Shown in pieces: positions 6,055-15,015 of a stretch of DNA of 31,499 bases. Source of the stretch: an uncultured Anaerotruncus sp. (lineage in GTDB: Bacteria; Bacillota; Clostridia; Oscillospirales; CAG-272); assembly GCA_905210995.1 (NCBI GenBank), contig CAJLZE010000021.1, forward strand, positions 1 to 31,499. The letters run 5' to 3'. Made by a program: the position numbers and the translations under genes. The notes beneath the pieces were generated by a model. The model was not told the origin of the DNA. It made no database searches and saw nothing but the letters and a program-made list of their open reading frames with translations. The first letter of the stretch is position 1; each line of letters starts with the position of its first letter.

Positions 6055-7467
6055 TCAGCCGAGCATATATCTGCTGTCAACTTCCGCCTTGATCTCGGAT
6101 TCGGTTTTCAGCACAAGAATAAAATTAACAAGGCACAGCACAGCGCTTATTATCCACCACACATCTGACAGTGTGCGCGCAGCACCGGACACAACGCCGA
6201 GTCTGTCATATATTGACGAATTGAGCGTAACTATCGCATCGCCTATGCAGAAGCTCACGGTGCACACGACGCTCATGACCGTAACGGATGTGACCCACCT
6301 GCCGAGATATCTTCTGATCTCGCCAAGCTTCGCGTCACGGAATTCACGGCTTGAATTTTCGGCAATAAATCCCGCATGGTCGTGTATTATAACCCGTTGA
6401 GCTCTGCATGCGATTACAGCGACTGCCGCAAAAAGCACCGAGCTAACGATTACCGATGCATATCTCACGAGAAACGCCTCAAGGACCTCGCTATGTTGCC
6501 ATACGGATGCATTGAAGTACTTATTGTTGAAGGAAAATTCCAACCATTCATTAACGCCCGCGGCAACGGTATACACTGCGGAAACACCGGCGCCGATCTT
6601 CCACTGTGGATACAATTTTGCGATCGTCACAAAAAAACCGACAAAGCAAAGTGCCGCAAGCACATCCGGAATTATATTGTTCGATTCAAGAAGAAGGTCG
6701 ATCTCAAGAAAAAATGCCGCAGCCAGCAGTGCGAACGCAATATTGATGCGTCGCTTTGTAAAGCGTATATCGCCCGGCAGTATCTCATCGTCATATTTTT
6801 TGCGCAGCGTGGGAATGAATTCGCCGTCTTTTCGCAGGAACGCAAAGTAACGCTCGATAAAAACGAGCCAAGCTATGCCCGCGATAAGTGCGAGCATTAT
6901 CCCGATCTCGCGGAAAAGCCCTATGAACTCATACCAGTTGAATGATGAGTCGTCATATCCGCCCATACTCAGAGAAGCAAACTCCGGAAGCACGGCACAG
7001 AGCGGCTTGAAGAATATAAAGAAGACAGTTGCACCCTTGGCGACACCGGTCACAGTCGCACGTCCGCGGCGGCTGCTGTAAGGTGCCATTGCTCCGGTGC
7101 GACTGCCGAGATAAAGCAGCCCGTCCCAGAGCCTGCCCCATGCCGGCACGAGGAGAATAAGCTCCACCACGGCAAACGAGAACGTCGAAAGGAGTATCGC
7201 CACCGGACGCTCATTCTGACTCGATATGCCGAACAGGAAAAATATCGACGCCGTTTTTGCGATCCCGACTATTGCGGCGCGCCAAAACCAGGTACGCGAC
7301 GTTTCTATCTGCGGGCAGATAAATGACAGCTTTGTAAGTGCCGCGGCGATCAGGATGTACCCGATGAAATCGGGCAAAACATCGATAACCGCAAGGTCGG
7401 GGTTGAAAAGGAACAGTGGCGCTATTGCCAGCAGTATAAAACCCATACTGTCTTTTTTCTCTTTCAT
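6055..7467 (-). CDS. Multi-pass membrane protein of unknown function (470 aa), internally duplicated
   Basis: Not recognised as a named family. The protein has about ten hydrophobic segments and no signal peptide. Near the N-terminus the motif IDVLPDFIGYILI (residues 28-40) is followed by ALTKLS. A related segment, ...NNIIPDVLAALCFVGFF... followed by IAKLYPQWK, appears at about residues 265-300, so the protein seems built from two similar halves. A charged loop (about 210-240, RKDGEFIPTLRKKYDD) separates them and probably faces the cytoplasm. AAAAGGAG lies 8 bases before the start. It is the third gene after secA, 36 bases after the preceding membrane gene. The context suggests an envelope role but does not define it. 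Confidence 0.85.
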   Translation of the reverse strand: MKEKKDSMGFILLAIAPLFLFNPDLAVIDVLPDFIGYILIAAALTKLSFICPQIETSRTWFWRAAIVGIAKTASIFFLFGISSQNERPVAILLSTFSFAVVELILLVPAWGRLWDGLLYLGSRTGAMAPYSSRRGRATVTGVAKGATVFFIFFKPLCAVLPEFASLSMGGYDDSSFNWYEFIGLFREIGIMLALIAGIAWLVFIERYFAFLRKDGEFIPTLRKKYDDEILPGDIRFTKRRINIAFALLAAAFFLEIDLLLESNNIIPDVLAALCFVGFFVTIAKLYPQWKIGAGVSAVYTVAAGVNEWLEFSFNNKYFNASVWQHSEVLEAFLVRYASVIVSSVLFAAVAVIACRAQRVIIHDHAGFIAENSSREFRDAKLGEIRRYLGRWVTSVTVMSVVCTVSFCIGDAIVTLNSSIYDRLGVVSGAARTLSDVWWIISAVLCLVNFILVLKTESEIKAEVDSRYMLG

Positions 7468-7503
7468 TTTACAGGCTCCTTTTCGTCAGATAAAAGATAA
7501 ATA

Positions 7504-8187
7504 TCACTTTTTACGCTTGCTTTTGCGACTTTCTGCGCGGCGACGCTGACGCTCTTCAATTTCGGCTCGCGTGGTCTCAAGAGCACGCGCTTCCTTCTCG
7601 TCTACCTTTTCGAAGAAACGATCGATGAAACCTATCCCCGTCTTTCTCCGCAGGGGCGCATTCTCCTGTCCCGCAGGACAGATATTCTTGTAGCACCCGT
7701 ATATCGCGACCGCGGAAAGCACTATGAGCACCAAAAGAAGCACATAATAAAAACCGGGCTCGATGAGCTTCATTATACCGAGCGCATATGTCAGCGCCCA
7801 AATGACAGCAGTGACCATGGAGGTCAATGCCGTAGTCCGCGGTTTTTCGATACCTACCGCCTTTGCCGCAAGGTTCAACTCCCAACCGAGCAGAAGGTGA
7901 AAAAGCAGCACGACGGCAAACCATGCCCATCCCTCAACGGTCTTGACAATGTCAGGCACCGCGGAGTTGATGCGCTCCGTAACATAAAACACACCTTCAG
8001 CGATCCCTGTCAGCGCCACAAGCGCGGCAGCGCCCTCAACATACGCAAAGCCGCGGAAATATTCATGCAGTTTCCGGCAGCCGAGTATCATCACAATGCA
8101 TCCCAATATCCTTATCGCCCACCCGTAAAGGGTCATCGACATAAGAAATGCAGCGATATATCCGGCCAATAACAGTCCGAATCCCAT
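7504..8187 (-). CDS. Membrane protein of unknown function (227 aa) with basic C-terminal tail
   Basis: Six or so hydrophobic segments fill residues 1-165. The last 60 residues form a strongly charged, probably helical cytoplasmic tail ending in RRRAESRKSKRKK. No catalytic motif was recognised. Its ATG overlaps the secA stop (TGATG), so translation is coupled to secA, and AAGGAC just upstream serves as ribosome binding site. The 470-aa membrane gene follows 36 bases later. The basic tail could bind membrane lipid, RNA or ribosomes; that is speculation. Confidence 0.85.
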   Translation of the reverse strand: MGFGLLLAGYIAAFLMSMTLYGWAIRILGCIVMILGCRKLHEYFRGFAYVEGAAALVALTGIAEGVFYVTERINSAVPDIVKTVEGWAWFAVVLLFHLLLGWELNLAAKAVGIEKPRTTALTSMVTAVIWALTYALGIMKLIEPGFYYVLLLVLIVLSAVAIYGCYKNICPAGQENAPLRRKTGIGFIDRFFEKVDEKEARALETTRAEIEERQRRRAESRKSKRKK

Positions 8188-10958
8188 CAGTCCTTACCGT
8201 TTCCGGAAAGCTTGGCGCCGCAGCATTTTTTGTACTTCTTCCCGCTTCCGCACGGGCACGGAGCGTTGCGGTCTATCTTTTCACCGCTCTTCATGCTTGC
8301 GGGAGCGGCTTTTTTCATCTGTTCGGCGTTTCTTCCCATTCTGAGGTTTCTTATCATCTCCGGTGTTATCACAATGACCTCAGGTATCCTTTCCGTCAGC
8401 ATCTCGCGTGCAGTCTTGTCTCTGATCTCTGTGATAAGGTCGCCGAACATATTTGATCCGAGAAGCTTGTACTCGGTCAGCGGATCCTTGTGGGCGTAGG
8501 ATTGAAGCATCACGTTCTGCTTGAGATTTTCCATATCATCTATGTGATCGAGCCACATTTCGTCGATATTGTGCAGGAGCGTGTTGCGCTCAAAGCGGTG
8601 GAAACGCTCCTCCCCTACCTCAGTCTCACGCTTTTCGTAGAGCTCGACCGCATTATCCTGAAGCAGTTTTTCAATGTCATCGGCTGTCACGTGCTTCAGC
8701 TCATCCGGCGTGTACACAAGATCCTCCTCGCGGCATACCCAACCGAGGTACTTTCGCCTGAGCCCTTCGATATCCCACTCACTCTTTTCGGGAGATGCCG
8801 TGGCGCCTTCTACCGCTTCGGCAATGGTCGAAGCTATCATGGTCTTTATCTGACCCGAAAGGTCAGCCTCATGGAGTATCTCATCGCGCTGTTCGTATAT
8901 CGTTTTTCTCTGCTCGTTGAGCACGTCGTCGTATTCGAGAACGTTCTTTCTGATCTTGAAGTTGCGGCTTTCGATCCTCTTCTGCGCGCTTTCGATCACA
9001 TTTGAAAATAGCCTTATATTCTGCGACATATCGCCGCTCTCGTCGGTAAGGTTGACGGCAAGAGCCGACAGCTTCTGAAGCCTTGCGGGGTCGGCAAACA
9101 GACGCATCAGGTCATCCTGAAGTGAAATAAAGAATGTTGACTCGCCGGGGTCGCCCTGACGGCCCGAACGCCCGCGAAGCTGGTTGTCGATACGGCGGCT
9201 TTCATGACGCTCGGAGCCGATGATATAAAGCCCGCCTGCAGCTATTACCTTTTCGCGATTTGGAACGATCTCCGCTTTGTATTTTTCGTAATACATGCGG
9301 AAGGTGTTGCGCGCATTCTTTATATCCTGATTTTCGGTAGGCGCGGTACCGGTCGAAAGCGCGATAAGCTCCGGACGCAGCCCCATGCGCATCATTTCCT
9401 GCTTTGCCATGTGCTCGGGGTTGCCGCCCAGCATGATGTCGGTGCCTCGGCCTGCCATATTGGTGGCGATCGTCACGGCGCCCGCGCGTCCCGCCTCGGC
9501 AATGATATCCGCCTCACGCTCATGGTTCTTGGCATTCAGCACATTGTGCTGTATTCCCTTTGCCTTGAGCATTCTCGAGAGAACTTCGGATTTTTCGACC
9601 GATGCGGTACCGACAAGGACCGGCTGATCTTTTGCGCGGCACTCCTCGACGAGTTCGATAACGGCGCGGAATTTTGCATTCTCATCGGTAAATATACGGT
9701 CCGGATGATCAATGCGGATCATGGGCTTGTTAGTAGGCACTTCCACAACGTCAAGCCCGTAGATCTCGCGGAATTCCTCTTCCTCCGTCATTGCCGTACC
9801 GGTCATACCGGACAGCTTGCGATACATACGGAAGTAATTCTGAATGGTTACGGTAGCCGTGACCTTCATCTCCGACTGAACATTGACCTTTTCCTTTGCC
9901 TCGAGCGCTTGGTGCAATCCGTCCTGATAACGTCTGCCAGGCATAAGTCTGCCCGTGAACGGGTCAACGATAATTATTTCTCCGTCCTTTACAACATAGT
10001 CAACGTCTCTCTTTTTTACGCCCCATGCGTGAATCGACTGGTTGACATTATGCGCTATGCTTGCGTTTTCTGGATCGTTAAGGTTTTCTATGCCGAAGAA
10101 TTCCTCGACCTTTTTGACACCGCGCGGAGTCAGCACGGCGCTCCCGTGCTTTTCATCGACGATATAGTCGAAGTTTTCATCGTCTGTTTCGGCTTTTGAG
10201 TCTATTTCCTTTATGACCTTTTTGGAAAGACGTCTCACCGCCGCATCACACTTTTCATAAATATCGGTCGACTTGCCGCTCATGCCCGAAATTATAAGCG
10301 GTGTGCGTGCCTCATCTATGAGTATAGAGTCCACTTCGTCGATTATCGCAAAATTGTGACCGCGCTGCATCTGTGCGTCGAGCGTCGTCTGCAGATTGTC
10401 ACGCAGATAGTCAAAACCGAACTCATTGTTTGTTCCGTAGGTTATATCCGCTGCATAGTTGCGGCGTTTCTCTGCAGCCGACATCTCCTTGGTTATAACG
10501 CCCGTGCGCAGTCCGAGATATTCGTATATGCGCCCCATCTCTCCCGCGTCACGCACAGCAAGGTAATCGTTTACCGTAACTATATGAACGCCTTTCCCCG
10601 TAAGCGCGTTGAGATATGCGGGCATTGTAGCCACAAGCGTTTTACCCTCGCCCGTTTTCATCTCGGCGATCCTGCCCTGGTGAAGCAGAATACCGCCGAG
10701 CACCTGAACGCGGAACGGGCGCTTGCCGAGGACACGGTCGGCAGCCTCGCGGACAGCGGCAAAAGCCTCAGGCAGCAGCGATTCGAGCGATTCGCCGTTT
10801 TCGAGGCGTTTGCGGAACGCCGGCGTCACCGAACGCAGCTCGTCCTCGCTCATTGCCTTGAATTTTTCGCCGAGCGCATCGACGGAATCCGCTGCGCTCT
10901 TTATTTTTTTAAGCTGTCTCTTGCTGTAATCGCCGAACAATAAATTTTCAAGTTTCAT
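8187..10958 (-). CDS. secA: Preprotein translocase ATPase SecA
   Basis: The motor that drives proteins through SecYEG, 923 aa. Walker A lies in MKTGEGKTLVATM (GEGKT at 103-107), Walker B in FAIIDEVDSILIDEARTPLIISG, and the second ATPase domain carries TIATNMAGRGTDI and QLRGRSGRQGD. The C-terminus ends with the zinc-binding CPCGSGKKYKKCCG that contacts SecB or ribosomes. The start is the ATG at 10958, 6 bases after AAGGTG; a GTG nine bases further upstream overlaps that ribosome binding site. It heads an operon with two unknown membrane proteins. An additional charged segment between GGNPE and GGLYIIGSERHESRR is of the length usual for clostridial SecA. Confidence 0.98.
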   Translation of the reverse strand: MKLENLLFGDYSKRQLKKIKSAADSVDALGEKFKAMSEDELRSVTPAFRKRLENGESLESLLPEAFAAVREAADRVLGKRPFRVQVLGGILLHQGRIAEMKTGEGKTLVATMPAYLNALTGKGVHIVTVNDYLAVRDAGEMGRIYEYLGLRTGVITKEMSAAEKRRNYAADITYGTNNEFGFDYLRDNLQTTLDAQMQRGHNFAIIDEVDSILIDEARTPLIISGMSGKSTDIYEKCDAAVRRLSKKVIKEIDSKAETDDENFDYIVDEKHGSAVLTPRGVKKVEEFFGIENLNDPENASIAHNVNQSIHAWGVKKRDVDYVVKDGEIIIVDPFTGRLMPGRRYQDGLHQALEAKEKVNVQSEMKVTATVTIQNYFRMYRKLSGMTGTAMTEEEEFREIYGLDVVEVPTNKPMIRIDHPDRIFTDENAKFRAVIELVEECRAKDQPVLVGTASVEKSEVLSRMLKAKGIQHNVLNAKNHEREADIIAEAGRAGAVTIATNMAGRGTDIMLGGNPEHMAKQEMMRMGLRPELIALSTGTAPTENQDIKNARNTFRMYYEKYKAEIVPNREKVIAAGGLYIIGSERHESRRIDNQLRGRSGRQGDPGESTFFISLQDDLMRLFADPARLQKLSALAVNLTDESGDMSQNIRLFSNVIESAQKRIESRNFKIRKNVLEYDDVLNEQRKTIYEQRDEILHEADLSGQIKTMIASTIAEAVEGATASPEKSEWDIEGLRRKYLGWVCREEDLVYTPDELKHVTADDIEKLLQDNAVELYEKRETEVGEERFHRFERNTLLHNIDEMWLDHIDDMENLKQNVMLQSYAHKDPLTEYKLLGSNMFGDLITEIRDKTAREMLTERIPEVIVITPEMIRNLRMGRNAEQMKKAAPASMKSGEKIDRNAPCPCGSGKKYKKCCGAKLSGNGKD

Positions 10959-10999
10959 ATATGTCACCTTCCGGACCGATGATATCGATAATCTATTTT

Positions 11000-11005
11000 A
11001 TTATA
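11000..11005 (-). promoter_or_regulatory. Probable -10 element of the secA operon
   Basis: TATAAT is read on the minus strand, about 40 bases before the secA start. At the usual spacing the -35 is poor (TGGTTT), so the promoter is only tentative. Confidence 0.4.
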
Positions 11006-11120
11006 CAATATGTTAGAGATAAAAACCATACCTAAATGTAAATTTTACATTCCAATATCTGTTCCGAAGCCGAAAAAACCGGTACGAGACCAAAAGCACA
11101 TCTGGCAGCCTCGGCAATAT

Positions 11121-11158
11121 CAAAATTATCGGCTTCGGCATTTCTGCCGAAGCCGATA
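11121..11158 (-). terminator. Rho-independent terminator of the DUF4430 lipoprotein gene
   Basis: ATCGGCTTCGGCA (11128-11140) and TGCCGAAGCCGAT (11145-11157) form a perfect 13-bp stem, 14 with the flanking T-A pair, around a TTTC loop. On the minus strand the sequence continues AATTTTGATATT. It lies 17 bases after the stop codon. The 10-mer CCGAAGCCGA from the stem also occurs at 11064-11073. Confidence 0.75.
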
Positions 11159-11174
11159 GTCTTCACGATACGTA

Positions 11175-11666
11175 TCAGCCGGTGACGGTCTGATCTTCGG
11201 TGACGAGCTTATATACCACCTTGTCGCCGTCCTTTATCTTGTAGGTGAGGGACGTTGCCTTATCGGGAGCGGTTCCGTTCACCGTCCACACAAAGTGCGT
11301 GAATCTGAAGGTCTTGGAATTTTCGTCGCTGGACACGGTTCCTTCATTCTTCTGAGCGAGTGTTTCACCGTCGAAGGTTATGGAATCGACCGAGCCGTCG
11401 GCAAGAGCCTTGTATGTGCCCTGTCTTTCCTGAATAAGAGCGATGAGAGCATCGTTGACGCTGCAGTCGGCATTGACCTTGAGTTCGTTGGCTCTCAGAA
11501 AAATGACTTCATTGCCGTCTTTGTCGACGGAGTAGACCTCGACAGAAACGATCATCTTGCTTCCGCCGTCGCCTGAGTCGCTGTTATTGCAGGAGATGAA
11601 CATTGCCGCAAGACCGACAACCATCAGAACTGCCGTAAATAATGAAATAAATCTTTTTGCCTTCAT
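11175..11666 (-). CDS. DUF4430-type lipoprotein (transcobalamin-like domain)
   Basis: A 163-aa exported lipoprotein. The signal sequence MKAKRFISLFTAVLMVVGLA ends in FISC with the lipidated Cys at residue 26, followed by a Ser/Asp/Gly linker. The rest resembles DUF4430: a first strand SVEVYSVD, then SVNDALIALI, ITFDGETL and FVWTVNGTAPDKATSLTYKIKDGDKVVY. This domain resembles the C-terminal domain of transcobalamin and often occurs in surface ligand-binding proteins of Firmicutes; the ligand here is unknown. The start is the ATG at 11666, with AAGAAAGG rather far upstream (13 bases). It has its own promoter and terminator, so it is a single-gene unit. Confidence 0.8.
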   Translation of the reverse strand: MKAKRFISLFTAVLMVVGLAAMFISCNNSDSGDGGSKMIVSVEVYSVDKDGNEVIFLRANELKVNADCSVNDALIALIQERQGTYKALADGSVDSITFDGETLAQKNEGTVSSDENSKTFRFTHFVWTVNGTAPDKATSLTYKIKDGDKVVYKLVTEDQTVTG

Positions 11667-11734
11667 TGGTAATACCAAGCCTTTCTTGATGTGGAATGCT
11701 TCGGAACGCTCCGAGCACAAAATTATACGATAAG

Positions 11735-11763
11735 ATTATACAATACGGAAGCTTTTTTGTCAA
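11735..11763 (-). promoter_or_regulatory. Consensus promoter of the DUF4430 lipoprotein gene
   Basis: On the minus strand TTGACA (11763-11758) and TATAAT (11740-11735) are separated by exactly 17 bases, a full sigma-A consensus. It lies within 55 bases downstream of the penicillin-binding protein stop codon. The match predicts strong constitutive expression. Confidence 0.9.
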
Positions 11764-11788
11764 TAGGATTAGTGCAGATTTTACCGTT

Positions 11789-14413
11789 TTATCTTCGGCT
11801 CAGCCGCCACAGGCGTCTGTCTGTACTCAGCGACGAAATTCCGTCTCTCCAACCGTCCGGCAGCCATGCCGTGACTGACGGCGTTGCGGGCTTGACCGTC
11901 GGTATAGCCGGAAGATGATTGTCGTCAAGTATGAATGCATCGGAATCGGCGTGCTCCGTGCACGCATGATTATAAGGCAGTCCGCCGCCGGAGTGCATTC
12001 CGTAATATCTGCCGTCTCCGGAAAGCCTCTGATAGTATGGGTAGTATTTATTGGAATACGGCACGATACCGTCCGCGTTCTTCACACAGGTGTACTGCGT
12101 ATCCCTTACATAAACCTCTATCGGGAAATTGCGGTCAACGAGCACGAGCGATTTCTGAACAAGATTCTCGACCGGGCACTTTGTGCACGCAACACCGTCG
12201 GTAGCCGAATCGTACCAGACCATAACATGGCGGTCGCACGGCGTCGTAGGCTGCGTTCCCTGCAGGAAATAGCCTGTTTCGGCGCAATCTCCGCGCGGGT
12301 CCGCTTCGCAGGCTGCGGTGATGAGCTTTCCCGAATATTTGCAATAGGTGCATTCGATTACATTGTCTGCGAGACCGAATGTTTTCAACGTCTCCTGACC
12401 GCTTGCAACAGCGTCGAATATCGGCTGATGGATCTCGGTCATCATGGTGTTCCAGACGATACCTGACGGGTTGTCACCGGGGATCGCCTTTGGGTATTCG
12501 TAACCGTACCATACGCCGCAGATATAATAAGGTGAGTACCCGATAAACCATCTGTCGTAGTTATCACCCGCGGAACCGGTTTTTGCGGCAAGCTCTATCT
12601 TCGAGTCAAGCTTTATATATCCGCTGTGAGCCACGACTCCCTGAAGCAGCTTCGTCATTATCGACGCTGACGCCTCGCTCATAGCCACGGTGCCCTTATA
12701 GTCGTTCTGAAGGATCGTGTTACCGGCGCTGTCCTCTACCTTGAGGTAAGAATGCGCCTCGTTGTAAACGCCGTCGTTCGCAAATATCGAGTACGCCGCG
12801 GTCATCTCTCTGACGGTAAGACCGTAGTTGAGCTGTCCGAGTGCGAGAGCCGCATAGCCTTTATCGGTGATCTTTCTGCCGTCGTCAAGAGTTCTCGATT
12901 CTATCAGATTTCCGAGTTGAAGTGTGTCGCGGCAATATTTGAAGGACTTGTCAAGCCCGACGAGCTCAAGCACCTTGAGCGACACGGTGTTGAGCGAGTT
13001 TTCGACCGAGTATCTGACGTTCGTCAGACCGCGGTAGTAATAGTCAAAGTTTTTGGGCCACGCGGTATCATTTGTGAACGAATACGGAGTATCGTCGAAC
13101 ACCGACGCATAAGTGATGAGCCCGCTGTCAAGAGCCGGCCCGTATACCGCAAGAGGCTTTATCGACGAACCGGGTGAGCGGAACGTTGTGGTGGCATAGC
13201 TTTGTATACGGTTGCCTGTCTTTTCGCCGCGCGCACCGACAACACCGAGGATGTCGCCCGTATCCGGGTCGATCACGATAGCCGACGACTGCGCGGGAAG
13301 TCCCGATTTGTTTGCGGGGAAATTCGAATCGTCAAGATAGGTCTGTTCAAGTATATTTTGAATACGGTCGTCAACGAGCAGATATATCTTCCATCCACTG
13401 TTGTACACCTTGAGAGCAGCCATTTTTCTTGAGACTTTGTACTGCTCGGCATAGTCGGTGATGATATCCTCTATCGCCATGTCGGTGTACCAGGAGTTGA
13501 TATTTATCTCGCGCTCATCGTCGTGAACATTGAGCACGAGCTCCTTGTCATACGCCTCATCATACTCACGCTTGTTGATAAGTCCCTGCTCAAGCATAAG
13601 GTCGAGCACGTCGTTGCGCCGCTTGAGATTTTCCTCGGGATGCGTTATCGGATTGTACTTTGACGGGTTTTTGGTTATGGAGGCAATGGCAGCGCACTCA
13701 ATGAGCGACAGCTCGCTTACATCCTTGTTGAAATACTTATTTGCCGCCGCCTGAACTCCGTAGCAGCCTGAACCGAGGTTTATCACGTTGAGATAAAGCT
13801 CGAGTATTTCCTCCTTCTCCATCTTTTTTTCAAGATCGAGCGCCCACAGGATCTCCTGTATCTTTCGCTGTATCTTGTAGGAATCGTCGCCGCTCACGTT
13901 CTTTATCAGCTGCTGCGTAAGCGTTGAACCGCCGTAACTTGAGTTATCGAAGCCGAGGAAGAAGTTTGCGCCCGCTTTTATAGTGCGCAGCCAGTCAACC
14001 CCGTCATGGGTGCGGAAGCGCTTATCCTCAACGGCAATGAAGGCATTCTGAAGGTCGATCGGGATCTTGTCATATTCAATATAAATGCTGTTCTTCGGTC
14101 CGTAAAGACGCTCGTTTTCAAGTTCTACGGCTTCGCCGACGCGGTTCGAACGGTCGGTAAATTCATACCTGTACACGCGCGTCGTAGTCGAGGTGTTGAA
14201 GTCGAGCTTGTATTTTGAGATGTCGACCTCGGTCTCAACGTAATTTTTAATGTAGATCGTGAAAGCGCACGCAACTATGATACCGGTGAGCGCGCATATC
14301 AACAGAAAAGTAACGAGCACGTTGATAAAGCCGCGTAAAAAGATACCGGCTCCGCGCAAAAATATTTTCCAGGCCTTTTTTATCTCCTGCTGCCAGTTTA
14401 TATCCTTCTGCAT
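11789..14413 (-). CDS. Class A penicillin-binding protein (PBP1A type)
   Basis: A bifunctional peptidoglycan glycosyltransferase/transpeptidase, 874 aa. A short cytoplasmic tail and membrane anchor occupy residues about 27-55. The GT51 domain shows EDKRFRTHDGVDW with catalytic Glu129, then GGSTLTQQL and LYLNVINLG. The transpeptidase domain has SSIK with catalytic Ser416, SLN at 473-475 and KTGS starting at Lys611. A C-terminal extension (about 680-874) contains nine cysteines, at 688, 691, 702, 710, 726, 743, 746, 776 and 818, including CxxC pairs at 688-691 and 743-746. This is unusual for an extracellular protein and may mean disulfides or bound metal. AAGG lies 7 bases before the start. 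Confidence 0.95.
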   Translation of the reverse strand: MQKDINWQQEIKKAWKIFLRGAGIFLRGFINVLVTFLLICALTGIIVACAFTIYIKNYVETEVDISKYKLDFNTSTTTRVYRYEFTDRSNRVGEAVELENERLYGPKNSIYIEYDKIPIDLQNAFIAVEDKRFRTHDGVDWLRTIKAGANFFLGFDNSSYGGSTLTQQLIKNVSGDDSYKIQRKIQEILWALDLEKKMEKEEILELYLNVINLGSGCYGVQAAANKYFNKDVSELSLIECAAIASITKNPSKYNPITHPEENLKRRNDVLDLMLEQGLINKREYDEAYDKELVLNVHDDEREININSWYTDMAIEDIITDYAEQYKVSRKMAALKVYNSGWKIYLLVDDRIQNILEQTYLDDSNFPANKSGLPAQSSAIVIDPDTGDILGVVGARGEKTGNRIQSYATTTFRSPGSSIKPLAVYGPALDSGLITYASVFDDTPYSFTNDTAWPKNFDYYYRGLTNVRYSVENSLNTVSLKVLELVGLDKSFKYCRDTLQLGNLIESRTLDDGRKITDKGYAALALGQLNYGLTVREMTAAYSIFANDGVYNEAHSYLKVEDSAGNTILQNDYKGTVAMSEASASIMTKLLQGVVAHSGYIKLDSKIELAAKTGSAGDNYDRWFIGYSPYYICGVWYGYEYPKAIPGDNPSGIVWNTMMTEIHQPIFDAVASGQETLKTFGLADNVIECTYCKYSGKLITAACEADPRGDCAETGYFLQGTQPTTPCDRHVMVWYDSATDGVACTKCPVENLVQKSLVLVDRNFPIEVYVRDTQYTCVKNADGIVPYSNKYYPYYQRLSGDGRYYGMHSGGGLPYNHACTEHADSDAFILDDNHLPAIPTVKPATPSVTAWLPDGWRDGISSLSTDRRLWRLSRR

Positions 14414-14481
14414 TCGTTAACCTTCAATCATTTTAAAATTAATGATGCCGAACCGCGGCGTGCCGCAGCTGTGCATAGTTT

Positions 14482-14490
14482 ATTTTACCA
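14482..14490 (-). promoter_or_regulatory. Extended -10 promoter of the penicillin-binding protein gene
   Basis: TGGTAAAAT on the minus strand fits TGn plus a TAAAAT -10; no good -35 is present. The 5' leader of about 60 bases contains the short inverted repeat ATCATT/AATGAT (14427-14432/14441-14446). Confidence 0.4.
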
Positions 14491-14608
14491 CTCTAATTTG
14501 AATATATTATGAATTACGGTCAATAATAATGAAAAAGTGCTTTTCACGCCTGTCCGGCAAGCCCGCAGGCACCTCAAAATTGCAAAATGCCGAAAGGAAT
14601 GATAAAAA

Positions 14609-15010
14609 ATGAAAAAGAAATTACTTGCGATAGTGACCGTTGCCGCCGTTATATCGCTTACACTGTCAACATATGCCGTCGTCATGTGCGCCCGCGCGTT
14701 TTCGCGCCGGATTCAGAACATTACCGGCACAGACGAGCCTGTCGGCACCGCAGCCGTCACCGATCCCGTTTGTGCCTCCTCCGACGACACCGCTCCGACC
14801 GTGCGCGCAGGCATCGAAGGCGAAGGAGTCTATCTGCTGATATGCGACGGCGGCAGGCTGTTCGCCTTAGACGAACACGGGAATGAAATATTTACGTCCG
14901 ATCTCGATCCCGACATACTTGGCGCTGAAGAACGCGAGCTGCTGAGCCGAGGTCTTTCGCTTTCGGGCGACGCGGCACTGCGCGAGGCGATCGAGGATCT
15001 GCTCCGCTGA
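14609..15010 (+). CDS. Membrane-anchored protein with BofC C-terminal-like domain
   Basis: A 133-aa protein with an N-terminal membrane segment (about residues 5-27), a Thr/Asp/Ala-rich linker, and a small C-terminal domain from residue about 68. The domain reads YLLICDGGRLFALDEHGNEI, then LDPDILGAEERELLSRGLSL, then ALREAIEDLL. This follows the pattern of the BofC C-terminal domain and its clostridial relatives (a strand pair around D-G-x-hydrophobic, then DxxxLxxGIxVxSxxELxxLLED). BofC controls sigma-K checkpoint proteolysis in Bacillus; whether this protein acts in sporulation is unknown. A Cys at residue 27 ends the membrane segment, but no good lipobox precedes it. GAAAGG lies 11 bases before the start. 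The stop codon is 5 bases from the convergent dnaE stop. Confidence 0.7.
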   Translation: MKKKLLAIVTVAAVISLTLSTYAVVMCARAFSRRIQNITGTDEPVGTAAVTDPVCASSDDTAPTVRAGIEGEGVYLLICDGGRLFALDEHGNEIFTSDLDPDILGAEERELLSRGLSLSGDAALREAIEDLLR

Positions 15011-15015
15011 GCCCG

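Noticed and set aside
9204..10199. 331-codon plus-strand ORF antisense to secA
   Set aside because: Shadow of secA, with His/Arg-rich translation and no start signals.
11064..11156. Direct repeat CCGAAGCCGA suggesting a mobile element or attachment site
   Set aside because: It is one arm of the DUF4430 terminator plus a single nearby copy; no flanking recombinase or target duplication is present.
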